Source: Morinoia aosen
Lineage: Eukaryota > Arthropoda > Malacostraca > Amphipoda > Talitridae
NCBI GenBank assembly: GCA_030386875.1
Contig: CM059568.1
Coordinates: 26,902,120-26,966,119, forward strand
Direction: 5' to 3'
Length of the DNA stretch: 64,000 nt
Within the stretch, counting starts at the first letter, position 1; each line of letters starts with the position of its first letter. The notes under the pieces are model-generated. The model saw nothing but the letters and a program-made list of their open reading frames with translations. It was not told the origin of the DNA and ran no database searches. Both the position numbers and the translations under genes were made by a program. Below are positions 23,427-34,366 of the stretch, piece by piece.

Positions 23427-23470
23427 ATATACACTGCTGATCAAAAGTTTAAGACCACTTTAAAAGTTTA
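23427..23470 (+). repeat. Tc1/mariner-type terminal repeat remnant
   Basis: ACACTGCTGATCAAAAGTTT followed by AAGACCACTT resembles the ends of Tc1-like transposons. No partner end or transposase is seen nearby, so it is a solo remnant. Confidence 0.35.
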
Positions 23471-23540
23471 AATAATATAATATTCGGATAAATACATTAC
23501 TCCTTCACTACAGGCTCACTTATTAGGCAAGGTTAATTAC

Positions 23541-23936
23541 CACTCTTGACACCAACAACCATCACTGGAGTGCTACTACTTACAGCATTGATGGAGGTCT
23601 TTGACAAAACTGTGGCAGGACTTGTGACTCTGGCTTTGACTTGGGTTGCCACAGAAGATCTGAGGGGGATTCTGATGGGAGTCCTCATGGGACTTCTAAC
23701 TGAAATCTTTGTTGGAGTAATCACAGGGAATGCTCCTGAAGTGCTGGCTGGGAGTCCAGGGGTGCTGATTGGAAGCTGATTTGGGTTGTGGGGCAGGCTT
23801 CTGACAAGGTTCCTAACAGGCGTTCTTGCTGGGGCTTTGAGAGGTGTTCCGATTGTAGTCCTCATTTTCTTTAACGGAGACTCGTCAGAGGTTGATGGAG
23901 AAACTCTCTTTGTAGGGAACATGAGCTGAGCATTAG
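23541..23936 (-). pseudogene. P transposase, Pro/Thr-rich linker exon
   Basis: 396 bases, all open, between an acceptor (TTTTTTCCTCACAG) and a donor (GTAATT). Joins in phase 1 to the THAP exon, completing an Ala codon. The product is low complexity and basic (VSPSTSDESPLKKMRT, then repeated TPxRxP motifs), as expected for the disordered linker between a THAP domain and the transposase. It contains a nuclear-localisation-like basic patch near its start. Confidence 0.6.
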
Positions 23937-23999
23937 CTGTGAGGAAAAAAGAACCCATAGTTAGCTCTTTGCAGCGAAATCATTCTCCTTCTGTTAAAA

Positions 24000-25924
24000 C
24001 CTGAGAGGTTGTCACAGGGTTGGCTAAAATCTTTTTTGCCCTAATTGAATATTGTTTGGCAAAATTAAAACCTAAATACCCCATTGTTCAGAATTTAAAA
24101 AGTATGAACGAGTATATTTAAATAACAATCAATGAAAAATAAATGATACACACAACTCTTTCAATCAGGTTGGCCAAAATTCATTTCTTTAAAATTCAAT
24201 TTAATTTAGAGGTTATCATGTTTTTCCAGTAATATTTATTTCTTCGAGTGTTTTCATTTCATTCCAGTATTTTATTCATTGGGAATTATTTCCATTTTTT
24301 CTTACAGGACTGACAATTAATATATAAATATTTGCAATTTTATCATTTAATAGGAGATGTAAGGAATCAGGGTATCAAATTTGAGCCTGAATACTTCAGG
24401 AACAAAACACATCCATCACTATTACACAGTGCCTTCTAAGCATAGCTAACATGAAAACTTTTCAAAACATTGTAACCAATGTGACAGTTGTATAAATATA
24501 CTGCTACTTTAATAGAAACAGATATGAGTGCAGATAATAAAAACAGAGCTAGAATATTTTCAGTTTCTCATATCCCTTGCCTTTTATACTAAAAGAACCA
24601 TTAGGTAATTAGTCATCCTCACATGTTGAGCAACTCAGCGATATTTTACAAAATATGGGAAAATTATGAAAAATGAACTTAATACAACAATGTAAGCTCA
24701 TATTGCATATTTATTATAACTTTTGTTTTTCAAGAAATAACTGTTTTCAAAATTCATTCAGGGGTATTATTCTACATCTCATATATCACTCAACAAAATG
24801 CAAATTTGTGATTGAGTTGTAAATATTTGTATCCAGCATATTTGAAGCAACAATGACGTGTATTTACATGGTTATATTACTTTATTGGTTGCAAATGTTT
24901 GAGTTCAGATCTAGGATAAAGTTCAAATGGGTATTTTCATTTGTTAACTCTGTCTTGTGAGTTTTTTAATACTGACCTTGTCCTTGATAAAAGCTCAAAA
25001 AGGTTTGCAGTTTTTGGACTATATTTTTTTGGGCACAAGTGTGAGGTTTGGACAAAAACCCAAAGCTCTGACCAACTATAGCAACTGTGTGTTAGTTTAT
25101 ATATCTGACAAAGTCTCATCCTCCTTATTGAAAAATGAACTTTGTTTCTATGAAATTAAATATGAAATACAGCTAACAATGGGTTTACAATTCTTTATGT
25201 TATATTAGAACTTGTGATTTTTACTTCAATGACCCTTGATTTGATAATCATAGCTAGGTATAGGTATTTCTGAGGTCAATATCTACAAAATTGGTAGTTG
25301 TACAGCAAATAAATAAATTCATGTCTGTTTTCAAAAAATAGCAGGATATTCAAGAATACATATTATCAGAAAAAAATGTTAAATCAAAGTATCAGCAAAA
25401 TTTCAGGCAGAAGTACATTTATTATACAAATGTGAGTGCAAGGAAACAAAGGTTCACCAACAACGTTGGACTTTCTACACTAAAATTAAGAAACAAACTC
25501 AAGATCTTGAACTGTCCTTCTTCATTGATTAAGAAGTGTAATATTTGAGAACTGAAATTTCCAGAACTTATAATAGTAAAGTAGTGTACTCTTTCTAAAT
25601 GGAATAAATTTTTATTTTCAATTGAATAGAACTGAGAACCAACTACTTAAAACTTTCGTGGTGACCAATACATTAATTAGCACATACATTAAAAACTCTG
25701 GAGAATATCAAAGGAATGCAAACTATAAATAAAAGTGTTATAAAAGTGCAACTCATTAGGAAATATGCATGAAACTATACTGTAAAGGGACTGATATGTT
25801 ATGAAAGCCAACGAATAATCCACAAAAGGAATAAGGAAAACCCCACCAAAATGTAGATGAATTTCAAAGTACAATAAATTAAAAATGAGAAGATTTAGTA
25901 TGACCATAACGGTAACAAACTTTC
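24000..25924. other. P-transposase intron 1, no gene seen
   Basis: AT-rich sequence of nearly 2 kb without supported coding potential. Confidence 0.5.
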
Positions 25925-25959
25925 TTATGTCAGGCTAATGTACCCAAATAAACACTTAC

Positions 25960-26253
25960 CTTCATCAGACTTAAGAATGTCAACATATTTTTGTGGTATT
26001 GCACCCTCATTCAGCCAACTCTTAGCCTTTAAAGGTGATAATGTTCTTGTGAAATCAGACCGGTGGAAGTGCTTAGCACAAATGTATCGATGCGTTCTCA
26101 AACTCAGAGATAAAATTTTCAACTTTTCATTTCCAGATGCAGCAATCCATTCTAGGTATGATTTTTTAGGGAAGTTGAAAAACCTAAGCTCTGAGTCGTC
26201 TTTGCTGTTACTTGAACAATTCTGGTAAGAACACTTTTTTTACGAATAGCCAT
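25960..26253 (-). pseudogene. THAP zinc-finger exon of the P transposase
   Basis: The minus strand shows C-x4-C (CSYQNC), LRFFNFPKK, YLEWIAASG, then YICAKHFHRSDF and a terminal GAIP: the complete C2CH THAP pattern with the conserved Pro, Trp and Phe. It ends at a strong donor (G|GTAAGT) at 25960. The only ATG at a suitable place (26251-26253) is out of frame by one base in a run of seven A. The domain would bind the transposon ends. Position and direction match the transposase exons downstream. Confidence 0.82.
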
Positions 26254-26309
26254 CACGATTATTGTTAAACAACAACCGTGGCGAAAGCCCTCACGATTCA
26301 TACAGAAGG

Positions 26310-26422
26310 TCACGTCATTCACATCCGTGCTCTGAGTGGATGATGGTCGCTGTGACGTCACAATTATTATGACGTCGCAATAGCCGGTCTGGATATGAAG
26401 TTACTTTTCTTCTCTGTACTGT
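26310..26422. promoter_or_regulatory. P-element right terminus with TGACGTCA sites
   Basis: GTGACGTCAC and ATGACGTCGC lie within 80 bases of the terminal repeat, echoing TGACGTCA sites 60-100 bases inside the left end. They are CRE-type palindromes close to the presumed transcription start; their function here is inferred. Confidence 0.4.
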
Positions 26423-26900
26423 GGGGCAAATGAGAGAGACCCGAGTAAGAGGCGCCTCGAAAGAATGATTGTTGGCCAGTCGTACGGTAATTTCCGTCTT
26501 AAAAATGGCGTCAGCCGGGACGAAAGCCTTCTTGACTTAGACTGCTGTTGCTCCTCCATCGAGCAGTACTTGGACGGGTTGTTGGTTCACGGTACCAGAC
26601 CATATTTTCAGCTGTCCCTATTCGATCAGCTTGTTCGAGGCGATGCGATTGCATGCGACTGGGGGAATATCGTCGTATTAATCTGCTTCTTCATTCGTTG
26701 TTAGATTGTTTACTTGAGCTGTAGTCCTGGAAATAGGTGGGCTTTCATGGGCTGCTCCATTACTGTGGCTATCACCTTGCCTCCTCTGTAATTGGCGATA
26801 TTCATCACTGGAATATGATCACTTGGGGCCATGGAAAGTGCAGTAAAATCCAGTGTAAGGTCCTGTGCAAAGGCCGTTTATCTATTCTCTTTCGAGGAAT
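26423..26900 (-). pseudogene. Gypsy relic, zinc knuckle and protease start
   Basis: The minus strand encodes a Gag-type knuckle relic (YCTFHG, then SSDEYRQLQRR with a stop inside), a linker, and an aspartic protease start (QQPVQVLLDGGATAV, in which the usual Asp-Thr-Gly reads Asp-Gly-Gly) through APLTRVSLICP. The frame is cut exactly at the P-element insertion and goes on at 3248 (YYHGEVTAEAMEE). It is the 5' portion of the integrase-first gypsy element. Confidence 0.75.
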
Positions 26901-28287
26901 AAAGGTTTCGTAATAACTCTAAATCAAATCAGGCAAAATACTGTGAACAATGGAAACCACGAATAATGAAAACCAGCTTGCACGAGGCTACATATAATTA
27001 TAAATGTTACTTCTACGTTGATATGTACCAGACATCCTTATATTTATATCATATATTTACAAGCCAAATTCATTCAAAAATGTAATAACTTGCTCTGCAA
27101 GAGTTATTTCAAGTCCAATTGCATAGACAAAGTAAGAGAATAGAACTGTACATCAACTAAAATAAATATTTTCAATGCTACCCAACCTTGTGCGTTCTCA
27201 ACCAAATTTAAATCAGAGGCTTTGCTGCTCTACACACAAATGTGGCACTAGCTGAACTCCTCAAAAACACATTTCTGTGACTTAAAATTCAATCGCCAAG
27301 ATATTTTTCGAAAGTATACATGAAACAACTCCTATTTAGAGTTAAGACAACATTTCTGCTCACGCTATTCATAATATTCGGGCTCACGCAACATGCAGTC
27401 TATAGACGCTGTATGTTGTTGGAAGACGCCGCGCTTTTTATTATCTGGCGCACAATACAAAGCTATGAAAACAAACTCGAGGGACATACGGAGCAAAATA
27501 TGTTGAAATTGTTTTGCTCTTATACCGACCGATGGAATCATATATTTATGGGTGATGAAAATTTTCGCTCCAACATTACTGTTGGCAAGTCAGTTAAAAC
27601 AGCATACCAGCGGAACGAATGACTTTTTTAATTATCCTAAACAAGGAATGTTGGGAAAATGTACTTCTTACGGTAAACTGGATCTGAAGTATAAAATCAA
27701 TTGGGATCGTATTTAGTATTTGAAAAACATATTTCTAGAACATAAATATGGTCACTACGTAATTAATATCTCACCAGTGCTGGAATGCCCTCTACCCATG
27801 TATCTGCGAGATTATTTAGGATGTTCTCTGCTACATTTTATGATGAGTTTGATGATCACCCGAATGAGTAATAGATATACTTCTCGGATCGTATTTAGAT
27901 TAATTAGAACAGCGGGTACTCTATTTTCTCCCGGACGAAGGCTATATTTCATTTACATTTCATTCAATTGCGTAATTCTACAAGTGTTCAGTAATTTACA
28001 CCTTTTAGCTGAAGTATTCAGCGTCAGGATTTTTTTGCTAAATTACTCATTGTGAGGCCATATTAAAAAACAAGTTCATTTTTTCGTAGCATATTCTACT
28101 GAAATAAATATTCATTATTTATGAAGTGAAGGCCAAACAATGTATGAATAAAGGGTTAAGCTTTTTCTTCATTTACATTTTTTCCGTGTTTTTAAGAAAA
28201 AAGTTTGAATATTTCAGAAAAAATGAAGTTGCTTTTATTATTCTCACACCAACACCCAGTATTGCCGTAAAAACACATAATTTATAG
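26901..28287. other. No recognised gene
   Basis: Two plus-strand frames of about 100 codons (27320-27622, 27720-28055) have no recognisable family, no codon signature and no partner; the sequence may be more gypsy LTR/Gag remnant or host intergenic DNA. Confidence 0.4.
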
Positions 28288-28438
28288 GACAAAATTAGCA
28301 ACGGCAATAGTTGTCTCTCCAGAAGCAGCGTTATATTCTCGCCCGACCTGTAAGTGGGTCATTGTGGGACTATCATTTGGGTTGATAGCTGTGGCAGGAG
28401 GGCTCTTTGTTACGATCTACTTTAGCAGTGTTACCAAG
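28288..28438 (+). CDS. Candidate host exon with a transmembrane segment
   Basis: 151 open bases between AG (ATTTATAG) and GT (AAG|GTTCAG). The frame gives a polar stretch with SPEAALYSRPTCK followed by about 22 hydrophobic residues (WVIVGLSFGLIAVAGG, then LFVTIYF), a single membrane span with a Lys before it. Composition is richer in G/C than its surroundings. It does not match any transposon protein I know. It ends in phase 0, as needed for the exon at 31241. Family unknown. Confidence 0.4.
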
Positions 28439-28499
28439 GTTCAGTATTGCTGGAGGCGGGTAATCTTTATAATTCAGGAATGAAAGTATTTTGTCTTTT

Positions 28500-29489
28500 G
28501 AGAAATCAGCGAAAGTGAAATGTGAAATATTTTGTACCACTTCAATTTACACCTTCGTTGATCAATCTCAAGCGTGAATATTGTCACTGTTGAAAACGCC
28601 AGAGTATAAAATCATTGAAATTCAAAACTTCGATGAGAGTGACTTCAACATTGTGAAGCTAATTTTCAAGTGGAGAAAAGCCCATCTACATAAACAAGAA
28701 AACATGGTCGAAAAAATTATGTAACATTTGGGGATGATCAAATATTTCAGCGTGAAAGGTGCTGAATTCCTCAAATTTTTATAGTCAATGGGGAACTGAA
28801 AATTTAAATAAGAAATAAGCTTCCGAATATAGTGTTATTTTAAAACTTTTTACGATACTGAAAAACTTCTAAGGTAATGTCCGAACTGGCGCTCCTGCAC
28901 AGATGGAGATGACGAGCGTTCCCGAAATTGACTCTTCATTTATCCTTATTGCCCTAGCCGTAAATGGCGGAGGCAGTGCAGAATCAAAATAAATAATCGT
29001 TTTACTTTTATAAAATTGAAGGAAATTAATTCTTTTTGTGCTAAAATTGCTTCACTAAATCATATTGTGGGTTGCACATCGTTTTTTTGTGAAACAAAAT
29101 ATTACTCGCAAGGACTTGTAAATTTAGGCACCTCTTTTAGTCGAAGCCTTATTAGTTAAATGGTTTCATGCATAGATTTTTTTTGCATTTATCTAAAACC
29201 AAAGCCGTACCACAATACTCACTCTCTAATGTTTGGGGGATGTAACACCAAAACCAAATCAGTGAATAAAAAGACGTCTTTGTTCCAAAAAAACTATATT
29301 TAAATTATTTCAGTTCATTTTAAATAGTAAATATACGATTTAAAATGACGTGATGAATATGACTTGTAACTATTGAACCTCATTTTTGCATAACTAGAAC
29401 TAACACCATCATAAGATGAATACATCCGATTTGAAACTGAACTGACAGGAGCGCTTTTCTGCTTCTAGGCGAAGCGAGGCTCATTTTCC
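28500..29489. other. No gene recognised
   Basis: AT-rich; would be intron if the flanking exon-like segments belong to one gene. Confidence 0.4.
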
Positions 29490-29493
29490 TAAC

Positions 29494-29650
29494 TTGGGTT
29501 TCTCTAAAATATCCTCCTGTCTTGTTAGTTCTTCAAGTTCTTCTGAAAATTTCAGTCTTCGAGCTCTGGTTGAGACAATAAGCAACTGTTGCAAATGGGT
29601 GTGCTCAGAATAACGCTCGGCCGTCGCTATCGTTGTAGAGCTTGACAATT
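29494..29650 (-). other. Unassigned open frame of about 50 codons
   Basis: Minus-strand frame ending in TGA, with a regular charged C-terminus (RRLKFSEELEELTRQEDILE). The frame is bounded upstream by TAA. It could be a terminal exon or a scrap of a transposon protein; I cannot place it. Confidence 0.2.
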
Positions 29651-29704
29651 AAATGAGCGACGGACTTAATTTTGAATTAAATTCATTTAAGAGATCGATA
29701 AAAG

Positions 29705-30970
29705 AAAATCGTTTTTGTCGTTATTGTCGTTATTGTCGTTATTGTCGTTATTGTCTTTATTGTCGTTATTGTCGTTATTGTCGTTATTGTCGATATTGTC
29801 GTTATTGTTGCTATTGTCCCTATTGTCATTATTGTCGTAATTGTTGCTATTATCGTTATTGTCGTTATTGCCGTTATTGTCAATATTGTCGTTATTGTTG
29901 CTATTGTCGCTATTGTCATTATTGTCGTAATTGTCGTTATTGTCGTCATTGTCGTCATTGTCGTTAGTGTCGTTAATGTCGTTATTGTCGTTAGTGTCGT
30001 TAATGTCGTTATTGTCGTTAGTGTCGTTACTGACGTTATTGTCGTTATTGTTGTTATTGACGTTATTATCGTTATTGTCGTTATTGTCGTTATTGTTGTT
30101 ATTGACACTATTGTCATTATTGTCATAATTGTCATTATTGTCATTAATGTCAATATTGTCATTATTGTTATTAATGCCATTATTGTCATTAAAGTCCTTA
30201 ATGTCATTATTGTCATTATTGTCATTATTGTCATTATTGTCATTAATGTCAATATTGTCATTATTGTCATTACCTTCATTATCGTCATTGTGTCATTGTT
30301 GTCATTGTTATAATTGTTGTCATTGTTGTCGTTGTTGTCATTGTGTCATTGTTATCATTGTTGTCATTGTTGTCATTGTGTCATTGTGTCATTGTGTCAT
30401 TGTGTCATTGTGTCATTGACATTGAAATTGTGATTGTGATTGTTATTATTATTGTTATTGTTAGGCCTATTGTTATTAATATTTTTAGAATATTAATATC
30501 ATTATTGTTATCATTATTATTATATTATTAATATATTATTAATATAATAATGTATTATTATCAATAATATTATGATGAATATCATCATTATGATCATCAT
30601 CATTATGATTATCATCATTATGATTGTCATCATTATGATTATCATCATTATTATCATCATCCTTTTTATCATCATCCTTTTCATCATCATCCTTTTTATC
30701 ATCATCATTTTGATCATCCTCATTTTATCATCATCCTTTTTATCATCTTTTTTATCATCATCACTTTTATCATCATCATTTTTATCATCATTCATATCAT
30801 CATTTTTATCATCATCATTTTTATCATTCTCATTTTTATCATCATCATTTTCATAATCATCATTTTTATCATCATCATTTATATCATCATCATTTTTATC
30901 ATCATCATTTTTATCATCATCATTTTTATCATCATCATTTTTATCATCATCATTCATATCATTATCATTA
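29705..30970. repeat. Compound micro/minisatellite array
   Basis: Starts as 9-bp units TTATTGTCG (29710-30060), shifts to TTATTGTCA and TCATTGTG forms (30060-30420), passes through AT-rich repeats (30420-30560), and ends as 12-15-bp ATCATCATTTTT units (30560-30965). Frames through it code for simple Cys/Tyr, Met/Thr/Ile or Asn/Asp/Lys repeats and are not genes. Confidence 0.95.
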
Positions 30971-31240
30971 TTATTATTTTATTTTTCTTCCTAAAAAGCC
31001 ATTCAAGATTTAGTTTTAGGAAGACAATAATTTTACACTTGATATTCTCTGTAATTGTCAACTGGAGGGAAACTTCTTAAGTGACAAAGCATACTAAGAT
31101 TACCGGAAAGATTTTAAACTCAAATGACACCAAAGATATATACAATGAATGAAATGATTTTCCTCATTTCCAATGAGGAAATGATAAATTCTATTTCCCA
31201 CTGCTAAACTGAAGCTGATATATTTTCTACTTGCCCGCAG

Positions 31241-31282
31241 ATTTCGAGGGGCGAAGAAATCGACGGACCGCACCCCGATAGC
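31241..31282 (+). CDS. Candidate 42-nt microexon
   Basis: Bounded by a strong acceptor (TTTTCTACTTGCCCGCAG) and a consensus donor (GTAAGT), in phase 0 at both ends. Codes for ISRGEEIDGPHPDS. It is G/C-rich in an AT-rich setting. Placed between exon-like segments at 28288 and 31540 on the same strand. Confidence 0.45.
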
Positions 31283-31539
31283 GTAAGTTTCTGCTCCCTA
31301 TAGCATGCTAAAACTCCAGCGTACTTTCCTATGTTCGCTACAGTTATTTTCCCCTTATTTAACCCAAAATATTTCCTACCAAACTTACGAGAAGAGAGCA
31401 TATGACTTGGACACTCAATAAGAGTTATGAAATAATTAAAATAAAAACCAATCTCTGTGACCAAAAATACCGACTAAAAGGGCATTAGTTGAACTCACTA
31501 AAGATCTAAAAGTTCTACTCACTATGTGATGATACACAG

Positions 31540-31647
31540 GTGGCTGTTATGTCGCCGTCAGCCACATCCCCGTGGGGCTGTGGGCCGCCGAAGCCTGTGA
31601 ACGTCTGCTTGAATGACATCAAAGTTAAAGGCCCAGACTCCGATGTG
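31540..31647 (+). CDS. Candidate 108-nt host exon
   Basis: Acceptor GATACACAG, donor GTGAGT. 36 open codons in phase 0: Ser/Pro-rich start (VAVMSPSATSPWGCGPPK) then VNVCLNDIKVKGPDSDV. Two Cys could be disulphide partners if the segment lies outside the cell, downstream of the membrane span encoded at 28288. Product unknown. Confidence 0.45.
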
Positions 31648-31799
31648 GTGAGTGGAGTTAGTGTGGTTCTTGCATTCTACGTCCTTCTGTTCTCACCCAG
31701 TTTAAACTTGTCTACTTCATTTAGGATTGTCGCTGGGCTTCAGTTTTCGTGTTGTTATTCACATCACCTCTTGTTTTAGAGGCAACTATTGACGTGGTA

Positions 31800-32206
31800 A
31801 CCTTAAATGTCTTTTTCGTTTCTGGTCAATCTGGTCGTTCTTTGAATTTGCGTAAACCAATATTCCCGCCAGGCTCAATTGATTTTTTTTAGTTATGATG
31901 GTTAATTCAATCTGCAGAAGCAACCGCAATCCATCATCACGAATAAAATGAATTTAAATGAAAGAAAATAAATAAAATATCAATGAAAATGAGATAGTAA
32001 ATTAATCAATTGATAATGAAACCAGTAACCCAATGAAATAAACTCAAAGAAATTAAATCCGTCAAATACTGTCAAAGATGTTGAACACAATCAATTATAT
32101 TTCATCATCGATGTCATCATCATCATTGAAACTTCTGCAAAGTTACTTCAAAATGTCCCGACAGAATTCTAGAAAATATTTTTTGCAAGTAATAATTAAC
32201 ATTATT
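31800..32206. other. No gene seen
   Basis: AT-rich, bordering the Tc1 relic. Confidence 0.4.
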
Positions 32207-32208
32207 TA

Positions 32209-33110
32209 CAGTGGGAGGGGCAAAATAATAGAACACTTCGATTAAATCGCCTGGTTCCACATTTCTAGACCAAGTACAATTACCAAAATTGGACTATATA
32301 TAAACAGTAGTATAAAAGGTTAAAAATATATCTAAAACCCACGAATATATAATAGATATAAATGTATAGGAACATTTTAATAAATACGTAAACAAAAGTT
32401 TCCAACTCATTTGAAGATATACATACACAAGTACTTCTTTGCAGACCCGTTATTATTAATTATGGCTTCGAGATTGTTAGAGTAGTTCGCTAACATCCTT
32501 TTACGGGTATCGGGCGTAATATTATTCCATTCTTCAATGCCAATTTTTTCGAGTCCAGTGATAATCGGACCTTTCTTCTGAATTTTCCATTTCAATTCCC
32601 TCCATAAGTTTTCAATCAGAGCCATGTCCAGGGATTGACTTGGCTATTTAAAATATTTATCTTCTTTATCCTCAACCATTCATTGTTTTCGTTTGCAGTA
32701 TGCTTTTTACTGTTGTCCTTTGTAGGTCCATCCACGTTTCAATTTTAACAAACAGGCTGAGAGTAGGAGTTACTCTTCCAATATTTCACGATATATCCTG
32801 CCATTCATTGTTCCTTCAATGATGTGAAATTTACTTGCCCCTGATGAGCTGAAACATCCCCACAACATGATTGAACCCCCTCCAAACTTAACAGGAGGTA
32901 TGGTGCCTTTTGGTTTATGCTCTTCGTTTTGTTGCCTCCAAACAAGAATTGTGCTGTTTCTGCCAAATAGTCAGATTTTAGTCTCATCTGACCACAGTAC
33001 TGAATTCTAAGCCGCTGTTGGCTTGTTCAAATGGTCGTTGATAAACTTCAGCCTGACCTAGACGTGGCATTTCTAGAGAAGAGGTCTCCTACGAGGGGTG
33101 CGGGAGCGAA
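32209..33110 (-). pseudogene. Tc1-like transposase relic
   Basis: At the left end CAGTGGGAGGGGCAAAATAA follows a TA, as in a Tc1 terminus. The minus strand from about 33105 downward gives KFINDHLNKPTAA, SVLWSDETKI, the block KPKGTIPPVKFGGGSIMLWG, FHIIEGTMNGRIYREILEE, then PSQSLDMALIENLWRELKWK and a C-terminal tail, the usual DDE transposase order. Stops (after DETKI, EILEE and in the QQDN region) and a shifted segment at 32640-32760 kill it. The N-terminal DNA-binding part and the right terminus are not found. Confidence 0.85.
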
Positions 33111-33299
33111 GACCTTAAGGCAATTATAGACGTGCGGGATTTTCAACGTCAATTGACTACTGGTGTTCACATGAAGCCACGCCCATGAGAGTAATTGCAT
33201 GCGCAACTGCAGCCGATGCTTATACAAGTAGTTACCGCTTGCATTCAACGCAGTCAATGTAGTGAAGGGAGCAGCTACAATATAGACCAACTCTTGGTA

Positions 33300-34040
33300 G
33301 CTACAGATCTATTTTTCAAGAGCTAAGTACTGATTAGAAATTATTCTGAAAGTACATGTGGCTTTAAGTACCTATGTTTCAGCAACTTCTCCTCAAAGTG
33401 ACCGAAAAAAATCGGAAATAATGAGAAACTCCATCTCACCAGGAGCTAGATTGGGAAGCTACGTTACCGCAAACATTTTTCAAAAAGCAGAGAATATCGT
33501 CAACCATAGTTTCGTTTAGTACACATCGTCAGTTCCCGAACCAAATTTTTTGTTTTCTTCAAGACCATATTTTCATTTCTGTTGTTAGAATTTTAGAATT
33601 TACTGCTCACAGTATAACTTGGGAGACTCAAAAATTTTACAATGCGTATCATCTCTAGTTTATATTTTTATTATTTTCCAATTTGGTATTCAATATACAA
33701 GGAGAGTATTTGCACATGGCGATTAATATCACATCATCTCCAGAGAACACCATCGTGTATGCTCGACAATAATTGCCCGCAAAGCACTTGCCACCTCATT
33801 ACACCGGCTAGCCATTTTAGAGAATCCATCTAAGATCCTTCGCGAATTAAACTGACAAAAAGGGTAATTTCTATACTATAAGACGTACAATCTTGAAATT
33901 AGTACCAAATTAATGGGCGTGACGAAGACAACATATTTATGTAATTAAGAAATTTTTTACGCCCCTGTGGGGGGCAGGAAGAGAGCCTCTCGTGGCCCCT
34001 CAATACTCGGCCGATTTTCTCTATAACGCTCATTTTGTAC
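33300..34040. other. No gene recognised
   Basis: Short chance frames only. Confidence 0.4.
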
Positions 34041-34066
34041 GCGTCATAATTTCTAAACTATTGCAC

Positions 34067-34366
34067 CTAAAAATTTGAAATTGGGTTTATTTTGAGCGTC
34101 AATTCATTTTCCAAATGTGAGTATATAATAAAACTCTCATCGAAAGCTTCATCACCAACTATCACATGTGGTACAACATTATTTGACAACGCACCCTCTG
34201 TGGATCTACTTTTAAATATCTCACTTTCCTCTGAACCATCTTCTTCAGATGACTCTTCTTCTTTCAAGTTTATTAATAATGCGTTGTCTAGATCGTCCAC
34301 TCTGACATTGTGCGAAACCATATGTTCACCGCAATGCTCACCGCAACGCATTATAACAACTGCCAA
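34067..34366 (-). pseudogene. PIF/Harbinger transposase scrap
   Basis: Minus-strand frame containing PHVIVGDEAF, the block around the second catalytic Asp of Harbinger nucleases, preceded by an acidic linker. The rest of the DDE domain is not found in frame. A 21-bp sequence at its border (34048-34068) recurs at 35629-35649. Confidence 0.5.

Larger units (their letters stand above)
3249..26422 (-). mobile_element. P-type transposon, approx. 23 kb including nested insertions
   Basis: The ends are inverted: CACAGTACAGAGAAG at 3249 and its complement ending at 26422/26423, with similarity continuing for about 25 bp. The 8 bases GGGGCAAA precede the left end (3241-3248) and follow the right end (26423-26430), which is the 8-bp target duplication expected for P elements; one G is shared, so the exact right base is ambiguous by one. 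Both subterminal regions carry TGACGTCA palindromes. The target is a gypsy protease frame that becomes continuous again when the element is removed. The inside holds THAP and P-transposase exons on the minus strand plus at least three later insertions. Its own length without these would be about 10 kb or less, still large for the family, so more unrecognised insertions are likely. Confidence 0.8.

Noticed and set aside
29653-30957. Cys/Tyr-, Thr/Met/Ile-, Leu/Ser- and Asp/Lys-rich frames up to 200 codons
   Set aside because: They follow the simple-repeat array exactly and change composition with each repeat unit.
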